Shown: positions 43,652-53,025 of the stretch, piece by piece | Layout of the letters: every line of letters begins with the position of its first letter | Numbering within the stretch: the first letter of the stretch is position 1 | Assembly: GCF_003259895.1 (NCBI RefSeq) | Contig: NZ_QLME01000002.1 | Span: 217,489-281,488, forward strand | Direction of reading: 5' to 3' | DNA length: 64,000 nt | Origin: Halanaerobium saccharolyticum | GTDB lineage: Bacteria > Bacillota > Halanaerobiia > Halanaerobiales > Halanaerobiaceae | The notes under the pieces: generated by a model | The model's database searches: none | Told to the model about the DNA's origin: nothing | What the model saw: the letters and a program-made list of their open reading frames with translations, nothing else | Translations under genes and position numbers: made by a program

Positions 43652-44401
43652 ATGTCTAAACTAAAAACTGCTGCCGTGATTCCTGCCCGTTATGCTTCTA
43701 GCCGTTTTCCGGGGAAAGCGCTGGCGGAAATTATGGGTCAACCAATGATTGTGCGGGTGCTGAAAGCAGCAGAAAAATGTGAATTAATAGATGCGGTTTA
43801 TGTTGCTACAGATGATGTGAGGATTAAAAATCAGGTCGAAAAAGCAGGTGGCAGTGCAATTATGACTTCAGCCCAGCATCAGAGTGGAACTGATAGAATT
43901 GCTGAGGCTGCTGCTGAAATTGAAGCTGATTTAATTGTGAATATTCAGGGGGATGAACCTCTAATTAAAGCAGAGAGTATTGCCCGGGCTTTAAAACCTT
44001 TTGCCAAAGAAGCTGAGCTTAAAATGAGTACTTTAAAAAGAAAAATTACAGCTGAGGAAGCAAAAAATCCAGATCTGGTTAAGGTTATCACTGATCAAAA
44101 TGACTATGCTTTATATTTTTCTCGCTCGCCAGTTCCCTATTATCGAAGTGCTGAACCAGAGGCTCAGAATTATTATCAGCATATTGGACTTTATGTTTAC
44201 CGTAAAGACTTTCTGCTGCAGTATGCCGGGATGGAGCAGACTCCTTTAGAAAAGGCGGAGTCTTTAGAACAGCTGAGGGCCCTGGAGAATGGTTTTCAGA
44301 TAAAGGTTCTGGAAACAGAGTCGAAGTTAATCGGGGTTGACCGCAGAGAAGATATTGAGCTGGTTGAAGCAGAGATTAAGGCCAGAAGATTTGATAGTTA
44401 A
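43652..44401 (+). CDS. kdsB: CMP-Kdo synthetase (3-deoxy-manno-octulosonate cytidylyltransferase)
   Basis: 249 aa. Activates Kdo with CTP for transfer to lipid A. VIPARYASSRFPGKALAEIMGQPMI is the nucleotide-binding start, then VYVATDD, GGSAIMTSAQHQSGTDRIAEA, LIVNIQGDEPLI, YFSRSPVPYYR and YQHIGLYVYRKDFL. Located between lpxK and kdsA, 90 nt before the latter. In the expected order of the Kdo pathway with kdsD and waaA. Confidence 0.96.
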   Translation: MSKLKTAAVIPARYASSRFPGKALAEIMGQPMIVRVLKAAEKCELIDAVYVATDDVRIKNQVEKAGGSAIMTSAQHQSGTDRIAEAAAEIEADLIVNIQGDEPLIKAESIARALKPFAKEAELKMSTLKRKITAEEAKNPDLVKVITDQNDYALYFSRSPVPYYRSAEPEAQNYYQHIGLYVYRKDFLLQYAGMEQTPLEKAESLEQLRALENGFQIKVLETESKLIGVDRREDIELVEAEIKARRFDS

Positions 44402-44491
44402 TTTTGATTCAGTCAGATATTTGTTCTTTTTACTATTGATTAGCAAAAAACCTGGTTTAAGAGAAATTTAAATTTGAGATGGAGGTAAATA

Positions 44492-45337
44492 ATGCAAAAA
44501 AAGGTCAAATTAAATGATGATATTATATTTGGTGATCAGGAAAGACCATTTGTACTTTTAGCAGGTCCCTGTGCAATTGAAGAAGAAGATAGAGTGCTGA
44601 GAATTGCAGAAGGAATCAAAAAGATTACAGAAAAGCTGGGAATTCCCTATGTTTTTAAGGCTTCTTTTGATAAGGCCAACCGTTCTTCTATAGAATCCTA
44701 CCGGGGACCGGGACTGGAAGCGGGTTTAAGAATTTTAGAGAAGGTTAAAAAAGAATTTGACTTAGCTGTGATTTCGGATATTCATTTACCAGAGCAGGCA
44801 GCAGCAGCGGCTGAAGTTTTAGATATCATGCAGATTCCTGCCTTTTTGTCCAGACAGACAGATATGCTGACCGCAGCAGGTAAAACAGGCAGTATAATCA
44901 ATGTTAAAAAAGGACAGTTTTTAGCTCCCTGGGATATTGACCAGGTTGTAAATAAAATTGAGAGCACAGGTAATGAGCGGATTCTGCTGACCGAAAGAGG
45001 AGTTTCTTTTGGTTATAATAATTTAGTGGTAGATATGCGTTCACTGCCCCGGATGCGCAAAACTGGTTATCCGGTTGTTTTTGATGCCACTCACGCTGTC
45101 CAGCTTCCCGGAGGCGCTGGAGATAAATCAGGTGGAGAAAAAGAATATGTCCCTTATTTAATGAGGGCTGCACTGGCGGCCGGGATTGATTCTTTATTTA
45201 TGGAAGTTCACGATAATCCCGCTGTTGCTAAAAGTGATGGTGCCAATATGATTCCCTTAGAACAGCTGGAAGGAATTTTAAAGCAGGGTCTGGCAATTGA
45301 TTCAGCGATGAAAAACTGTGAGGAAATAAATTATTAA
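44492..45337 (+). CDS. kdsA: Kdo-8-phosphate synthase, metal-dependent type
   Basis: 281 aa. Condenses PEP with arabinose-5-phosphate. [15 protein letters not shown] carries the Cys used as metal ligand in class II enzymes (E. coli class I has Asn there). [83 protein letters not shown] and [17 protein letters not shown] follow; the His, Glu and Asp metal ligands are in place. ATG behind GGAGG. 15 nt before kdsD start. Confidence 0.96.
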   Translation: MQKKVKLNDDIIFGDQERPFVLLAGPCAIEEEDRVLRIAEGIKKITEKLGIPYVFKASFDKANRSSIESYRGPGLEAGLRILEKVKKEFDLAVISDIHLPEQAAAAAEVLDIMQIPAFLSRQTDMLTAAGKTGSIINVKKGQFLAPWDIDQVVNKIESTGNERILLTERGVSFGYNNLVVDMRSLPRMRKTGYPVVFDATHAVQLPGGAGDKSGGEKEYVPYLMRAALAAGIDSLFMEVHDNPAVAKSDGANMIPLEQLEGILKQGLAIDSAMKNCEEINY

Positions 45338-45352
45338 ATACGGGTGAATAAA

Positions 45353-46342
45353 ATGACAAAAACCAGTAGAGATGATAAATTAAGAACAGGAATTGAAGAA
45401 GCAAAAAATGCCCTGCAGATAGAGGCAGAGGCAGTCTTAAAATTAAAAGAAGAATTGGACGGCAGCTTTAAACGGGCAATGGAACTGATTATTGATGCAA
45501 AAGGGAGAGTCGTTTTCACTGGAGTTGGCAAAACAGGACTGGTGGCCAAAAAGCTGGCTGCAACATTTTCCAGCACGGGTACTTCAGCCTTTTTTGTCCA
45601 TGCAGGAGAAGGCTTACACGGTGATCTGGGGATGATTCGAGAAGGTGATGTAGTAATTGCTGTTTCCAATAGTGGGGAAACAGATGAGGTGATTTCCTTA
45701 ATCCCTTCTTTGAGGAGAATTGGGGTAACTCTAATTGCTCTGACAGGTAATGGTGATTCAACCCTGGCTGAACATGCCGATTTAATTTTGAAGGCAGATG
45801 TAATTACAGAGGCCTGTCCTCATAACCTGGCACCTACTGCCAGTACAACTGCTGCTATTGCACTGGGAGATGCCCTGGCAATTGCACTCTCAACTTACCA
45901 TGGTTTTACCCCCGAAGATTTTGCGCTTTATCATCCTGGAGGTTCTCTGGGGAGAAAACTGCTGACCAAAGTTAGAGATGTAATTAAAATCAGAGAGCAG
46001 AACCCGGTGGTAAAGATTGAGACTTCAGTCAGGGAAGCCTTATTTAAAATGACCAAAAGCCGGATGGGTTCAACCTCTATTGTTGATCAGGAAGGTAAGC
46101 TGAAGGGAATAATCACTGATGGTGATATCCGCCGACTTTTAGAAAAATCATCAGATTTTATTGATCGTCCGGTTAAAGACTACATGACTGTCGATCCAAT
46201 TTCTATTGCACCGGACAGACTGGCAGCAGAGGCCTTACAGATTATGGAGGCCAAAGAAATTAATGATTTACCTGTTGTAGAAGATCAGAAGCCGGTAGCT
46301 ATGCTCAATTTCCAGGACTTATTGCGCGCAAAAGTTTTTTAG
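45353..46342 (+). CDS. kdsD: D-arabinose-5-phosphate isomerase (KpsF/GutQ family)
   Basis: 329 aa. SIS domain (VVFTGVGKTGLVAKKLAATFSSTGTSAFFVHAGEGLHGDLGMI, VIAVSNSGETDEV) followed by two CBS domains (TSVREALFKMTKSRMGSTSIVDQEGKLKGIITDGDIRRLL and YMTVDPISIAPDRLAAEALQIMEAKEINDLPVVED). Makes arabinose-5-P from ribulose-5-P for Kdo synthesis. The frame begins with GTG 45344, part of the GGGTG site; ATG 45353 is the better start. CBS domains suggest nucleotide-type control. Confidence 0.95.
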   Translation: MTKTSRDDKLRTGIEEAKNALQIEAEAVLKLKEELDGSFKRAMELIIDAKGRVVFTGVGKTGLVAKKLAATFSSTGTSAFFVHAGEGLHGDLGMIREGDVVIAVSNSGETDEVISLIPSLRRIGVTLIALTGNGDSTLAEHADLILKADVITEACPHNLAPTASTTAAIALGDALAIALSTYHGFTPEDFALYHPGGSLGRKLLTKVRDVIKIREQNPVVKIETSVREALFKMTKSRMGSTSIVDQEGKLKGIITDGDIRRLLEKSSDFIDRPVKDYMTVDPISIAPDRLAAEALQIMEAKEINDLPVVEDQKPVAMLNFQDLLRAKVF

Positions 46343-46387
46343 AAATAAATTTTATTTTGAAATTATGAAAGTTAAAAGAGGTTAAAA

Positions 46388-47254
46388 ATGAAGGATAAAC
46401 TCAGTATTTTTTTATATAATATTTTCAGATTTGTTTTAAAAAAACTTCCTGATCAGGCCGGTCGTTATTTGGGAAAGTTAATTGCTTTTTTAGCTTATTT
46501 TATTACACCGGGGCGGCGGGAACACTCTCGTTTAAATTTAAAGCGAGCCCTAAAGGTCAGTGATCAAGAATCGAAAAAACTAATAAAAAAAGTTTATCAA
46601 AATCTGGGCTATGATTTTACAGAATTTTTAATGGAAGATAGTTTTACTGAGGAAGATATAGATAAAATGGTTGATTTTGAGGGTTTAGAATATCTTGATC
46701 AGGCTTTAAAAGAAGAAAGAGGAGTTATTATATATACAGCCCATCTTGGCAACTGGGAACTGATGGGAGCTGTTTTAGCAATTAAAGGTTATAGGGTTCA
46801 TTCAATTGCTCAGGAACAAAACAATTCTCTTTTTGATGAGAAGATAAATGAAATACGAAATAATGTTGGAGTCGGAATTATTCCCAAGGGTTTATCAATT
46901 AGAAAAGCATTTAAAGTTCTAAAGGCTAATGAAATTTTAGCTATTTTAGGAGATCAGCATGCGAGAAAGGATGGCTGGGAACTTGATTTTTTTGAACGGC
47001 CTGCGTTAACATTTCCTGGTGCTGTGAAATTTGCTCAGAGAACAGGAGCTTTAATTGTCCCGGCCTTTTTTCACCGCCAGGGCTGGCTTAAACATGAACT
47101 TAAATGCTATCCACCGCGGAAAATTGATAAAGATGCTCCGGAAACAGAACTGAAAGCAGAACTGCAGTCTCTGCTTGAGCTGACCGAAGCAGAAATCAAA
47201 AAAGAGCCTGCTGATTGGATGTGGCTTCATAAACGCTGGAAGACATACAGTTAA
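46388..47254 (+). CDS. Lipid A late acyltransferase (LpxL/HtrB-like)
   Basis: 288 aa, LPLAT superfamily. The HxxxxE catalytic motif is TAHLGNWELMG, preceded by GRREHSRLNLKRAL and followed by IAQEQNNSLFDEKINEIRNNVGVGIIPKG, LAILGDQHARKDGWELDFFERPALTFPGAVKFAQRTGALIVPAF and PADWMWLHKRWK, all features of Kdo-dependent lauroyl/myristoyl transferases. It would add a secondary acyl chain to Kdo-lipid A. Located between kdsD and waaA. Confidence 0.92.
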   Translation: MKDKLSIFLYNIFRFVLKKLPDQAGRYLGKLIAFLAYFITPGRREHSRLNLKRALKVSDQESKKLIKKVYQNLGYDFTEFLMEDSFTEEDIDKMVDFEGLEYLDQALKEERGVIIYTAHLGNWELMGAVLAIKGYRVHSIAQEQNNSLFDEKINEIRNNVGVGIIPKGLSIRKAFKVLKANEILAILGDQHARKDGWELDFFERPALTFPGAVKFAQRTGALIVPAFFHRQGWLKHELKCYPPRKIDKDAPETELKAELQSLLELTEAEIKKEPADWMWLHKRWKTYS

Positions 47255-47297
47255 ATTTTGAGTAATAAATTTTTTAGTATCATGGAGGGGGAGAAAT

Positions 47298-48614
47298 ATG
47301 TACTTTGTTTATAATTCATTATTGTCTATTCTGACAGTTTTTTTACTTCCCTATTATTATTTTAAGAGCAAAAAGAGTGGAGAAAAACTTAATTTAAGAG
47401 AGCGTTTTGCTTTTTATGATCAAAATTTAGATCTTCTATTTCCAGCACCACAGGTGATCTGGATTCAGGCTGCTTCTGCAGGAGAAACTCTTGCAGCTCA
47501 AAAATTAACGGCTGAGATCAGGGAAAAGCATCCGGAAGCAAGAATCATTTTTTCTACAATGACCGCCAGCGGTAAGAATCTGGCTAAAAAGAAAATTAAG
47601 GGTGCTGACTTAATTATTTATCTACCCTTTGATTTAAACTGGGTTGTCAAAAAGTCAGTTAAGATTTTTCAGCCTGATCTATTTATTATGATTGAGACTG
47701 AACTCTGGCCCAATTTAATCAGAGCCCTGGATAAACAGGGTGCACAGATTATGCTGGCCAGCGGCCGAATCAGTGATGATTCTTTTGGACAGTATAAATA
47801 TCTTGGCTCACTTTTGGAAGATATGTTAGAGCGAGTTGATATATTTAGTATGCAGCATCAGGAAGCGGCGGAGAAAATTAAGGATCTTGGAGCAGCAGAA
47901 GATCATGTCTGTATCAATGGAAATTTAAAATATGATATTGATTTGAACCTACCAACCAAAGAAGAATATTTTCAAAAACGAAAACTTTTCCAAATTAAGG
48001 ATCAGACAAAAGTACTGGTTGCCGGAAGTACTCATCAGGGTGAAGAAGAGATGATTATAGATCTTTACCAGCAGCTTAAACCAGATTTTGAGAAGCTGAA
48101 GGTTTTACTTGCTCCCCGCTATGTTGAACGCAGGGAAGACCTTTTAGATCTCTGTAGGGAAAAGGGAACTGCAGCGGTGCTCTATTCGGAACTTAAAAGA
48201 AATGAGATTCAGCTGGCAGAGGATACAGATGTAATTATTATTGACACTATGGGGGAGCTGGCTCAACTTTATTTTTATGCTGATTTAGTTTTCATTGGCG
48301 GTTCTCTAATTGATCGGGGTGGTCATAATGTAATTGAGGCTGCTGCCAGAGCAAAAGTTGTGTTATTTGGTCAGAGTATGTATAATTTTAAAGAGGAAAG
48401 AGATTTTCTTTTAGAAAATGAAGTAGCCTTTGAAATAGAAAATGCTGATGATTTTTTTGAAAAAACATATCAGCTGCTGGCCAATGACCAGTATCGAAAG
48501 CAGAGAGCAGAAAAAGCGGCTGAATTAATTGATCAAAATCGTGGTTCAGTTAGAAAACAGCTGCAGCTGGTTGATGTGCTGTTAGAGCAGGGAGAAGATT
48601 ATAATGGTGGATAA
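47298..48614 (+). CDS. waaA: Kdo transferase (first copy)
   Basis: 438 aa, GT30. An N-terminal membrane anchor (YFVYNSLLSILTVFLLPYYYF) is followed by WIQAASAGETLAAQKL with the catalytic Glu in SAGE. FSTMTASGKNLAKK, PFDLNWVVKKSVKIFQPDLFIMIETELWPNLIRAL, LASGRISDDSFGQYKYL, VAGSTHQGEEEMI, LAPRYVERREDL and VFIGGSLIDRGGHNVIEAAARAKVVLFG complete the family pattern. Transfers Kdo from CMP-Kdo to lipid A at the inner membrane. A diverged second copy is at 60149-61447. Overlaps the next heptosyltransferase by 11 nt. Confidence 0.95.
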   Translation: MYFVYNSLLSILTVFLLPYYYFKSKKSGEKLNLRERFAFYDQNLDLLFPAPQVIWIQAASAGETLAAQKLTAEIREKHPEARIIFSTMTASGKNLAKKKIKGADLIIYLPFDLNWVVKKSVKIFQPDLFIMIETELWPNLIRALDKQGAQIMLASGRISDDSFGQYKYLGSLLEDMLERVDIFSMQHQEAAEKIKDLGAAEDHVCINGNLKYDIDLNLPTKEEYFQKRKLFQIKDQTKVLVAGSTHQGEEEMIIDLYQQLKPDFEKLKVLLAPRYVERREDLLDLCREKGTAAVLYSELKRNEIQLAEDTDVIIIDTMGELAQLYFYADLVFIGGSLIDRGGHNVIEAAARAKVVLFGQSMYNFKEERDFLLENEVAFEIENADDFFEKTYQLLANDQYRKQRAEKAAELIDQNRGSVRKQLQLVDVLLEQGEDYNGG

Positions 48615-49659
48615 TGATGTAGAAAAAATATTAATTGTGAGATTGAGTGCTATTGGGGATGTAATCCATTCTTTACCTACTGCTTATGCTTTACGCCAGA
48701 AATATCCAGAGGCTCAGATTGACTGGCTTGTTGAAGAGCAGTCTTATCCCCTGGTTGATTTGAATCCGTATTTAGATAATGTGATTATTCTACCTCGTGA
48801 TCACTGGAAAGAATTAATAAAAAAAGATGTTATCAAAGGTCTTAAGTCATTTTTTTCATTTTTTAAAGATCTGAGGGCTGAAAATTATGATATTGGTTTA
48901 GATTTACAGGGTCTTTTTAAGAGCTCTATAAGTTCCTTTTTGGTTAATCCTGATTTGCGTATGGGACCAGCTGACGGAAGAGAGTTGAGCACTTTATTTT
49001 ATCAGGCAGAAATAGATGTTCCAGAAAACAAAGTTCATAGAATAAAGAAATATCTTCATTTTGCTGGAGCTCTTGCTGCTGAGATGAATAAAATAAATTA
49101 TGGACTTAAAATGACTCCGATTATTAAAAGTAGAGTAAGCCGGCTCTTTGAAGAAAATAAAATTGTTACTAATAAAAAAAATATTATCATCAACCCCTTT
49201 ACAAATTGGGAGTCTAAAAATTGGTTTTTGGAACGTTATTTTAGTCTGGCTAATGAACTTATTAAAAACGGTTATTATGTTATATTTACTGGAAGCAGAG
49301 ATGATAAAGAAGCTATTGATAATTTTATAGCTATTAATGAAGAGAGTTATAGCAATCTGGCTGGAAAAACTGATCTGCAGGAATTAGCCGAGGTCTATAA
49401 TCGAGCAGATTTATATATTGGTGGGGATACTGGACCTACTCATCTTGCAGCAGCAGTAGGGACACCTGTAGTAGCTTTAATGGGACCTACTGACCCAGAA
49501 ACTAATGGTCCCTTTGGTGAGGGGCATACTGTGATTCAGGATAATAGTTTAGAATGTATTCGCTGCTGGGACAGGCACTGCAGCCGGAAGATGCAGTGTA
49601 TGAAGTCGATAAGTGTTGAACAGGTGCTCAGGATAGCTAAAAAGAAATTAAATGATTAA
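48604..49659 (+). CDS. ADP-heptose:LPS heptosyltransferase family (GT9), first copy
   Basis: 351 aa, GT9. ILIVRLSAIGDVIHSLPTAYALRQKYPEAQIDWLVEE is the N-terminal donor domain signature of heptosyltransferases; YDIGLDLQGLFKSS, IIINPFTNWESKNW and YIGGDTGPTHLAAAVGTPVVALMGPTDPETNGP are the C-terminal Rossmann motifs. The C-terminus has clustered Cys (IRCWDRHCSRKMQCM), common in this family. Probably extends the inner core with heptose or hexose. Overlaps waaA by 11 nt. No heptose synthesis genes are in the window, so the sugar is not certain. Confidence 0.9.
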   Translation: MVDNDVEKILIVRLSAIGDVIHSLPTAYALRQKYPEAQIDWLVEEQSYPLVDLNPYLDNVIILPRDHWKELIKKDVIKGLKSFFSFFKDLRAENYDIGLDLQGLFKSSISSFLVNPDLRMGPADGRELSTLFYQAEIDVPENKVHRIKKYLHFAGALAAEMNKINYGLKMTPIIKSRVSRLFEENKIVTNKKNIIINPFTNWESKNWFLERYFSLANELIKNGYYVIFTGSRDDKEAIDNFIAINEESYSNLAGKTDLQELAEVYNRADLYIGGDTGPTHLAAAVGTPVVALMGPTDPETNGPFGEGHTVIQDNSLECIRCWDRHCSRKMQCMKSISVEQVLRIAKKKLND

Positions 49660-49667
49660 GTGGAGTA

Positions 49668-49980
49668 GTTTTAGGCTAACAGCACAAATTTTAAAATATG
49701 ATTATAGATATAAGTATTTGCTAAAAAGAAAATAAATCTTCTTCCAAATTATCTTTTAAATCACAACTAAGATTCATAAACTATTTAAATTTAGCTTCCT
49801 TCCCGATTGCCACCTCCTGTGGCACGGTCAGCAAAAAACGTCCTGTTTTTTGGCTTAATTTAGATAGTTTATTCTTCAAGTTGTATTAAAAAAAGATACT
49901 AAGTCATCAGCTTGATTTTCTTTTTAGCAAATATATGATTAAAATATATCTAAACATAATTTGTACTGTTAGCCTAAAAC
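49668..49980. repeat. 313-bp fold-back (MITE-like) inverted-repeat element
   Basis: Ends match exactly for 15 bp (GTTTTAGGCTAACAG at 49668-49682 and its complement at 49966-49980). The arms remain alignable for about 125 bp each, including TATTTGCTAAAAAGAAAAT and ACTATNTAAATT blocks. A central hairpin GCCAC/GTGGC (about 49810-49825) and CAAAAAACG/CGTCCTGTTTTTTGG-type repeats occupy the middle. There is no ORF. It fills most of the 425-nt gap between two GT9 genes, 8 nt after the first one's stop. No clear target-site duplication was found. Confidence 0.75.
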
Positions 49981-50084
49981 ATTCAGCTAATATGAAAATC
50001 AATTAATTTCTTTTAACATTAATTTAACCTGTTCAACTCTTATCTCAAAGTTAGATAGTCTATTTTATACAGGGAATGGTTATT

Positions 50085-51146
50085 ATGGAAACTATCAAAA
50101 GAATAATAGTGGTGGATCTTTTGTATTTGGGAGATTTATTATTTGCGCATCCATTTTTTGCAGGCTTAAGGCAGCTTTTTCCTGAGGCCAGGATTGATCT
50201 GGTGGCAAATAGTAATTTCGCAGAAATTATGAGAGCTAATCCCAATTTAGATCATGTTTACAGCTATAATAAAGATTGGACTGCTGCCCGGTCTTATAAG
50301 TTTGCTAAAAAGCTGAAAATGAATAATTATCAACTGGGAATTAATATTCAGGGAAACTGGAGAACTGCTCTGCTTTTAAAACTAATTTCGGCTGATAAAA
50401 GTATAGGTTATGGAGGTAAGGGTAGAGGATTATTTTTAGATGAGGAAGTTGAAAAAAATATATCTTCTCATATGATAGAATTTTACCTTGAATTTTTAAA
50501 TCAAATGCAGCAGAGTCGACTGCTGAAAAATTATTTTAATGGCAAGAAAAAAGAACTCAACTCTGAAGAAGATGTTTTTCCAGTCTTAAGTGTTGACCAA
50601 GCTTATCAGCAGAATGCAGAAAGAAAGCTGAAAAAGATCGGGCTGAAAGATGAGTTTGTTGTTTTAAATACAGGAGGCAGCTGGAAAACAAAACGCTGGC
50701 CGGAAGAATATTTTGCAGAAATTGCCAACCAGCTGATGGAGAAAGGATATAAAATTCTTTTTGTCGGTGGTCCTTCTGATACTGAAAGAGTAAGTTATAT
50801 TCTGAATAAAATTGAGAATAAAAAGATGATCTATAATCTAAGCGGTAAAACTTCTTTATTAGAACTAGCTGCTGTTTTAAAAAAAGCCATTTTAGTAATT
50901 AGTGGTGATACAGGACCGGTTCATGTGGCTGCTGCAGTTGGAACTAATACAGCTGCTATATTTGGACCTTCTGATGAAAAAAAGTATGCTCCCAGAGGAA
51001 GCGGCAAGAATATTGTGATTAAAAATTCCGGCCTGGAGTGTCGTCCCTGTGGTGAGCACGAATGTCCTCTTGAACATTTTAAGTGCATGCGGGAGCTGAG
51101 CCCTGAGATAGTGGTCGAAAGAATTGAAAATGGGGGAATGATATGA
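50085..51146 (+). CDS. Heptosyltransferase family (GT9), second copy
   Basis: 353 aa, GT9. RIIVVDLLYLGDLLFAHPFFAGLRQLFPEARIDLVAN, YQLGINIQGNWRTALLLKLI, FVVLNTGGSWKTKRWPEEYFAEIANQL and VISGDTGPVHVAAAVGTNTAAIFGPSDEKKYAP match WaaF/RfaF-like enzymes. C-terminal Cys-rich segment (LECRPCGEHECPLEHFKCM). The frame opens at ATG 50076, which abuts AGGGA; ATG 50085 has normal spacing. Follows the fold-back element; overlaps the next GT2 gene by four bases (ATGA). Sugar donor inferred only. Confidence 0.9.
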   Translation: METIKRIIVVDLLYLGDLLFAHPFFAGLRQLFPEARIDLVANSNFAEIMRANPNLDHVYSYNKDWTAARSYKFAKKLKMNNYQLGINIQGNWRTALLLKLISADKSIGYGGKGRGLFLDEEVEKNISSHMIEFYLEFLNQMQQSRLLKNYFNGKKKELNSEEDVFPVLSVDQAYQQNAERKLKKIGLKDEFVVLNTGGSWKTKRWPEEYFAEIANQLMEKGYKILFVGGPSDTERVSYILNKIENKKMIYNLSGKTSLLELAAVLKKAILVISGDTGPVHVAAAVGTNTAAIFGPSDEKKYAPRGSGKNIVIKNSGLECRPCGEHECPLEHFKCMRELSPEIVVERIENGGMI

Positions 51147-51901
51147 TGAAAAACCTTACAGCTTTAGTATTAACTTATAATGAGGAAGATAATATAGCTG
51201 ACTGCCTGGACAGCATTAACTGGATCGAGAGGGTTGTTGTAGTTGATTCTTATAGTGATGATCGAACAGAGGAAATTTGCCAACAGTACGATAAAGTAGA
51301 TTTTTATAAAAATGAATTTAATGATTTTGCCTCTCAAAGAAATTTTGGTCTGGATAAAATTGAAACAGAATGGGTCTTTGTGATTGATGCTGATGAGAGA
51401 GTTACTGAGGAATTAAGAGATGAAATAAAAGATGTTTTAAATAAGCCTGAGGCAGAAGGTTATGAAATCTCCCGCAAAAATTATTTTTTAGGTAAATGGA
51501 TTAAATACTGCGGCTGGTATCCTGATTATACTTTAAGATTATTTAGAAGCAAATATAAATACAAGGGTTTGGTACACGAGTCACCTCAAATACATGGAAG
51601 AATTGATAGGTTGAAGAATGACTTTATTCATTATACGTATAAAGATTTAACAAGTTATGTAGCTAAAATGAATCAATATACTACTCTTGATGCTGAGAAG
51701 AAATATAGTGCTGGCAAAACAGTTGGAATTACTTATATTTTAAGTAGACCTTTTTTAGAATTTATAAAAAAATATGTATTAAAAAGAGGATTTTTGCTTG
51801 GAAGTCAGGGGCTGATTTTATCTATATTATCAGCATATTATCAGTTTCTTAAAAGTGTTAAACTATGGGAACTAAATAAATTTGGAGATGGGAATTTATG
51901 A
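51143..51901 (+). CDS. Glycosyltransferase family 2, WaaE/KdtX-like
   Basis: 252 aa. LTALVLTYNEEDNIADCLDSINWIERVVVVDSYSDDRTEEIC is the GT-A nucleotide-sugar site; FVIDADERVTEEL has the D-x-D-type motif; YEISRKNYFLGKWIKYCGWYPDYTLRLFRSKYKYKGLVHE is highly typical of the WaaE/KdtX beta-1,4-glucosyltransferase group that decorates inner-core heptose. The C-terminus has hydrophobic helices, so probably membrane-associated. Starts within the end of the GT9 gene; overlaps the following GT4 gene by 4 nt. Confidence 0.88.
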   Translation: MMKNLTALVLTYNEEDNIADCLDSINWIERVVVVDSYSDDRTEEICQQYDKVDFYKNEFNDFASQRNFGLDKIETEWVFVIDADERVTEELRDEIKDVLNKPEAEGYEISRKNYFLGKWIKYCGWYPDYTLRLFRSKYKYKGLVHESPQIHGRIDRLKNDFIHYTYKDLTSYVAKMNQYTTLDAEKKYSAGKTVGITYILSRPFLEFIKKYVLKRGFLLGSQGLILSILSAYYQFLKSVKLWELNKFGDGNL

Positions 51902-53025
51902 AAAACATAGTATTTTTAAATACCTGCCCTGTTTGGGGTGGTGGCGAAAAATGGACTTTTACAACTGCTAAAATTCTAAATGAAGATCCAGAATTTAATG
52001 TTTATATTGCTACAGGAAGTGATACGGAATTATTTAAGAGAGCAGAAAAAGCAGGAATTAAAACTAAAGAAGTTAAAGTTAAAAGCGGAATAACAGTTTT
52101 AAACTTGTTTAAAGTTTTCAGATTCAAAAATTTTTTGAAAGAAAAAGATATTGATATATTGTTTTTAAATATGTCTCAGGATTTGAAATTTGGTGGGATT
52201 ACCGGTAAATTAGCTAGTTTGGATAGAATAATTTATAGGCGTGGTAGTGCAATCCCGATTAAAGATAGATTTTATAATAAATATTTGTTAACTCAGTGTG
52301 TGACAGATGTTATTGCTAATTCTAAAGCTACAAAAGAAACAATATTAAGGAATACATCACATTGGTTAAATGAAGATAAAATTGAGTTAATTTATAACGG
52401 GATTGATTTAGACAAGGTAGATAAAGCATTAGAAAATCCGGTTGATATAAGCCAGGAATTTGGAATTGCTGATAATAAGAAGATCATAGGAAATATTGGA
52501 CGCCTCAGTTATCAAAAAGGGCATGAATTTTTAATTGAAGCTGTAGAATTATTAAAGCAAGAAAGAAATGATTTTGTTGTTTTAATAATTGGTGATGGAG
52601 AAAGAAAAAAAGAATTAAAAAATTTGGTTAAAGAAAAAGAATTGGATGATTATATAATTTTTACTGGTTTTAGAGATGATGTGTATAATCTTTTACCAGG
52701 ACTTGATTTTTTAGTACATACTGCAAGATGGGAAGGTTTTGGTTTTGTAATTGCAGAAGCAATGGCAGCAGGAATACCTGTTGTTAGTACGGATGTTAGT
52801 AATATTTCGGAGATAGTTGTTGATGGTAAGTCTGGTTATCTTGCTAAAGCTGAAGATGTTGAAGATATAAAAGAAAAAATTTTTAATTTAATGCAAAGTG
52901 ATTATAATTTAAAGAATAAAATGGGTAATAATGGAAGAAATATAATTGAAAATAAATTTTCAATTGATTTAATGATTAATAAATTAAAATTATTTTTAAA
53001 GGGGAAGTTTTATGTTTGCGATTAG
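51898..53025 (+). CDS. Glycosyltransferase family 4
   Basis: 375 aa, GT-B fold. N-terminal VFLNTCPVWGGGEKWTFTTAKIL, central IIGNIGRLSYQKGHEFLIEAVELLK (donor domain start), VLIIGDGERKKELKNL, DDYIIFTGFRDDVYNLLPGLDFLVHTARWEGFGFVIAEAMAAGIPVVSTDVSNISEIV, including the E-x7-E motif. Acceptor unknown; acts in LPS outer core or O-chain assembly. It is similar in layout to the gene at 55345-56442, so the two may be duplicates that have diverged. From here to about 56.4 kb the DNA is clearly more AT-rich. Confidence 0.9.
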   Translation: MKNIVFLNTCPVWGGGEKWTFTTAKILNEDPEFNVYIATGSDTELFKRAEKAGIKTKEVKVKSGITVLNLFKVFRFKNFLKEKDIDILFLNMSQDLKFGGITGKLASLDRIIYRRGSAIPIKDRFYNKYLLTQCVTDVIANSKATKETILRNTSHWLNEDKIELIYNGIDLDKVDKALENPVDISQEFGIADNKKIIGNIGRLSYQKGHEFLIEAVELLKQERNDFVVLIIGDGERKKELKNLVKEKELDDYIIFTGFRDDVYNLLPGLDFLVHTARWEGFGFVIAEAMAAGIPVVSTDVSNISEIVVDGKSGYLAKAEDVEDIKEKIFNLMQSDYNLKNKMGNNGRNIIENKFSIDLMINKLKLFLKGKFYVCD

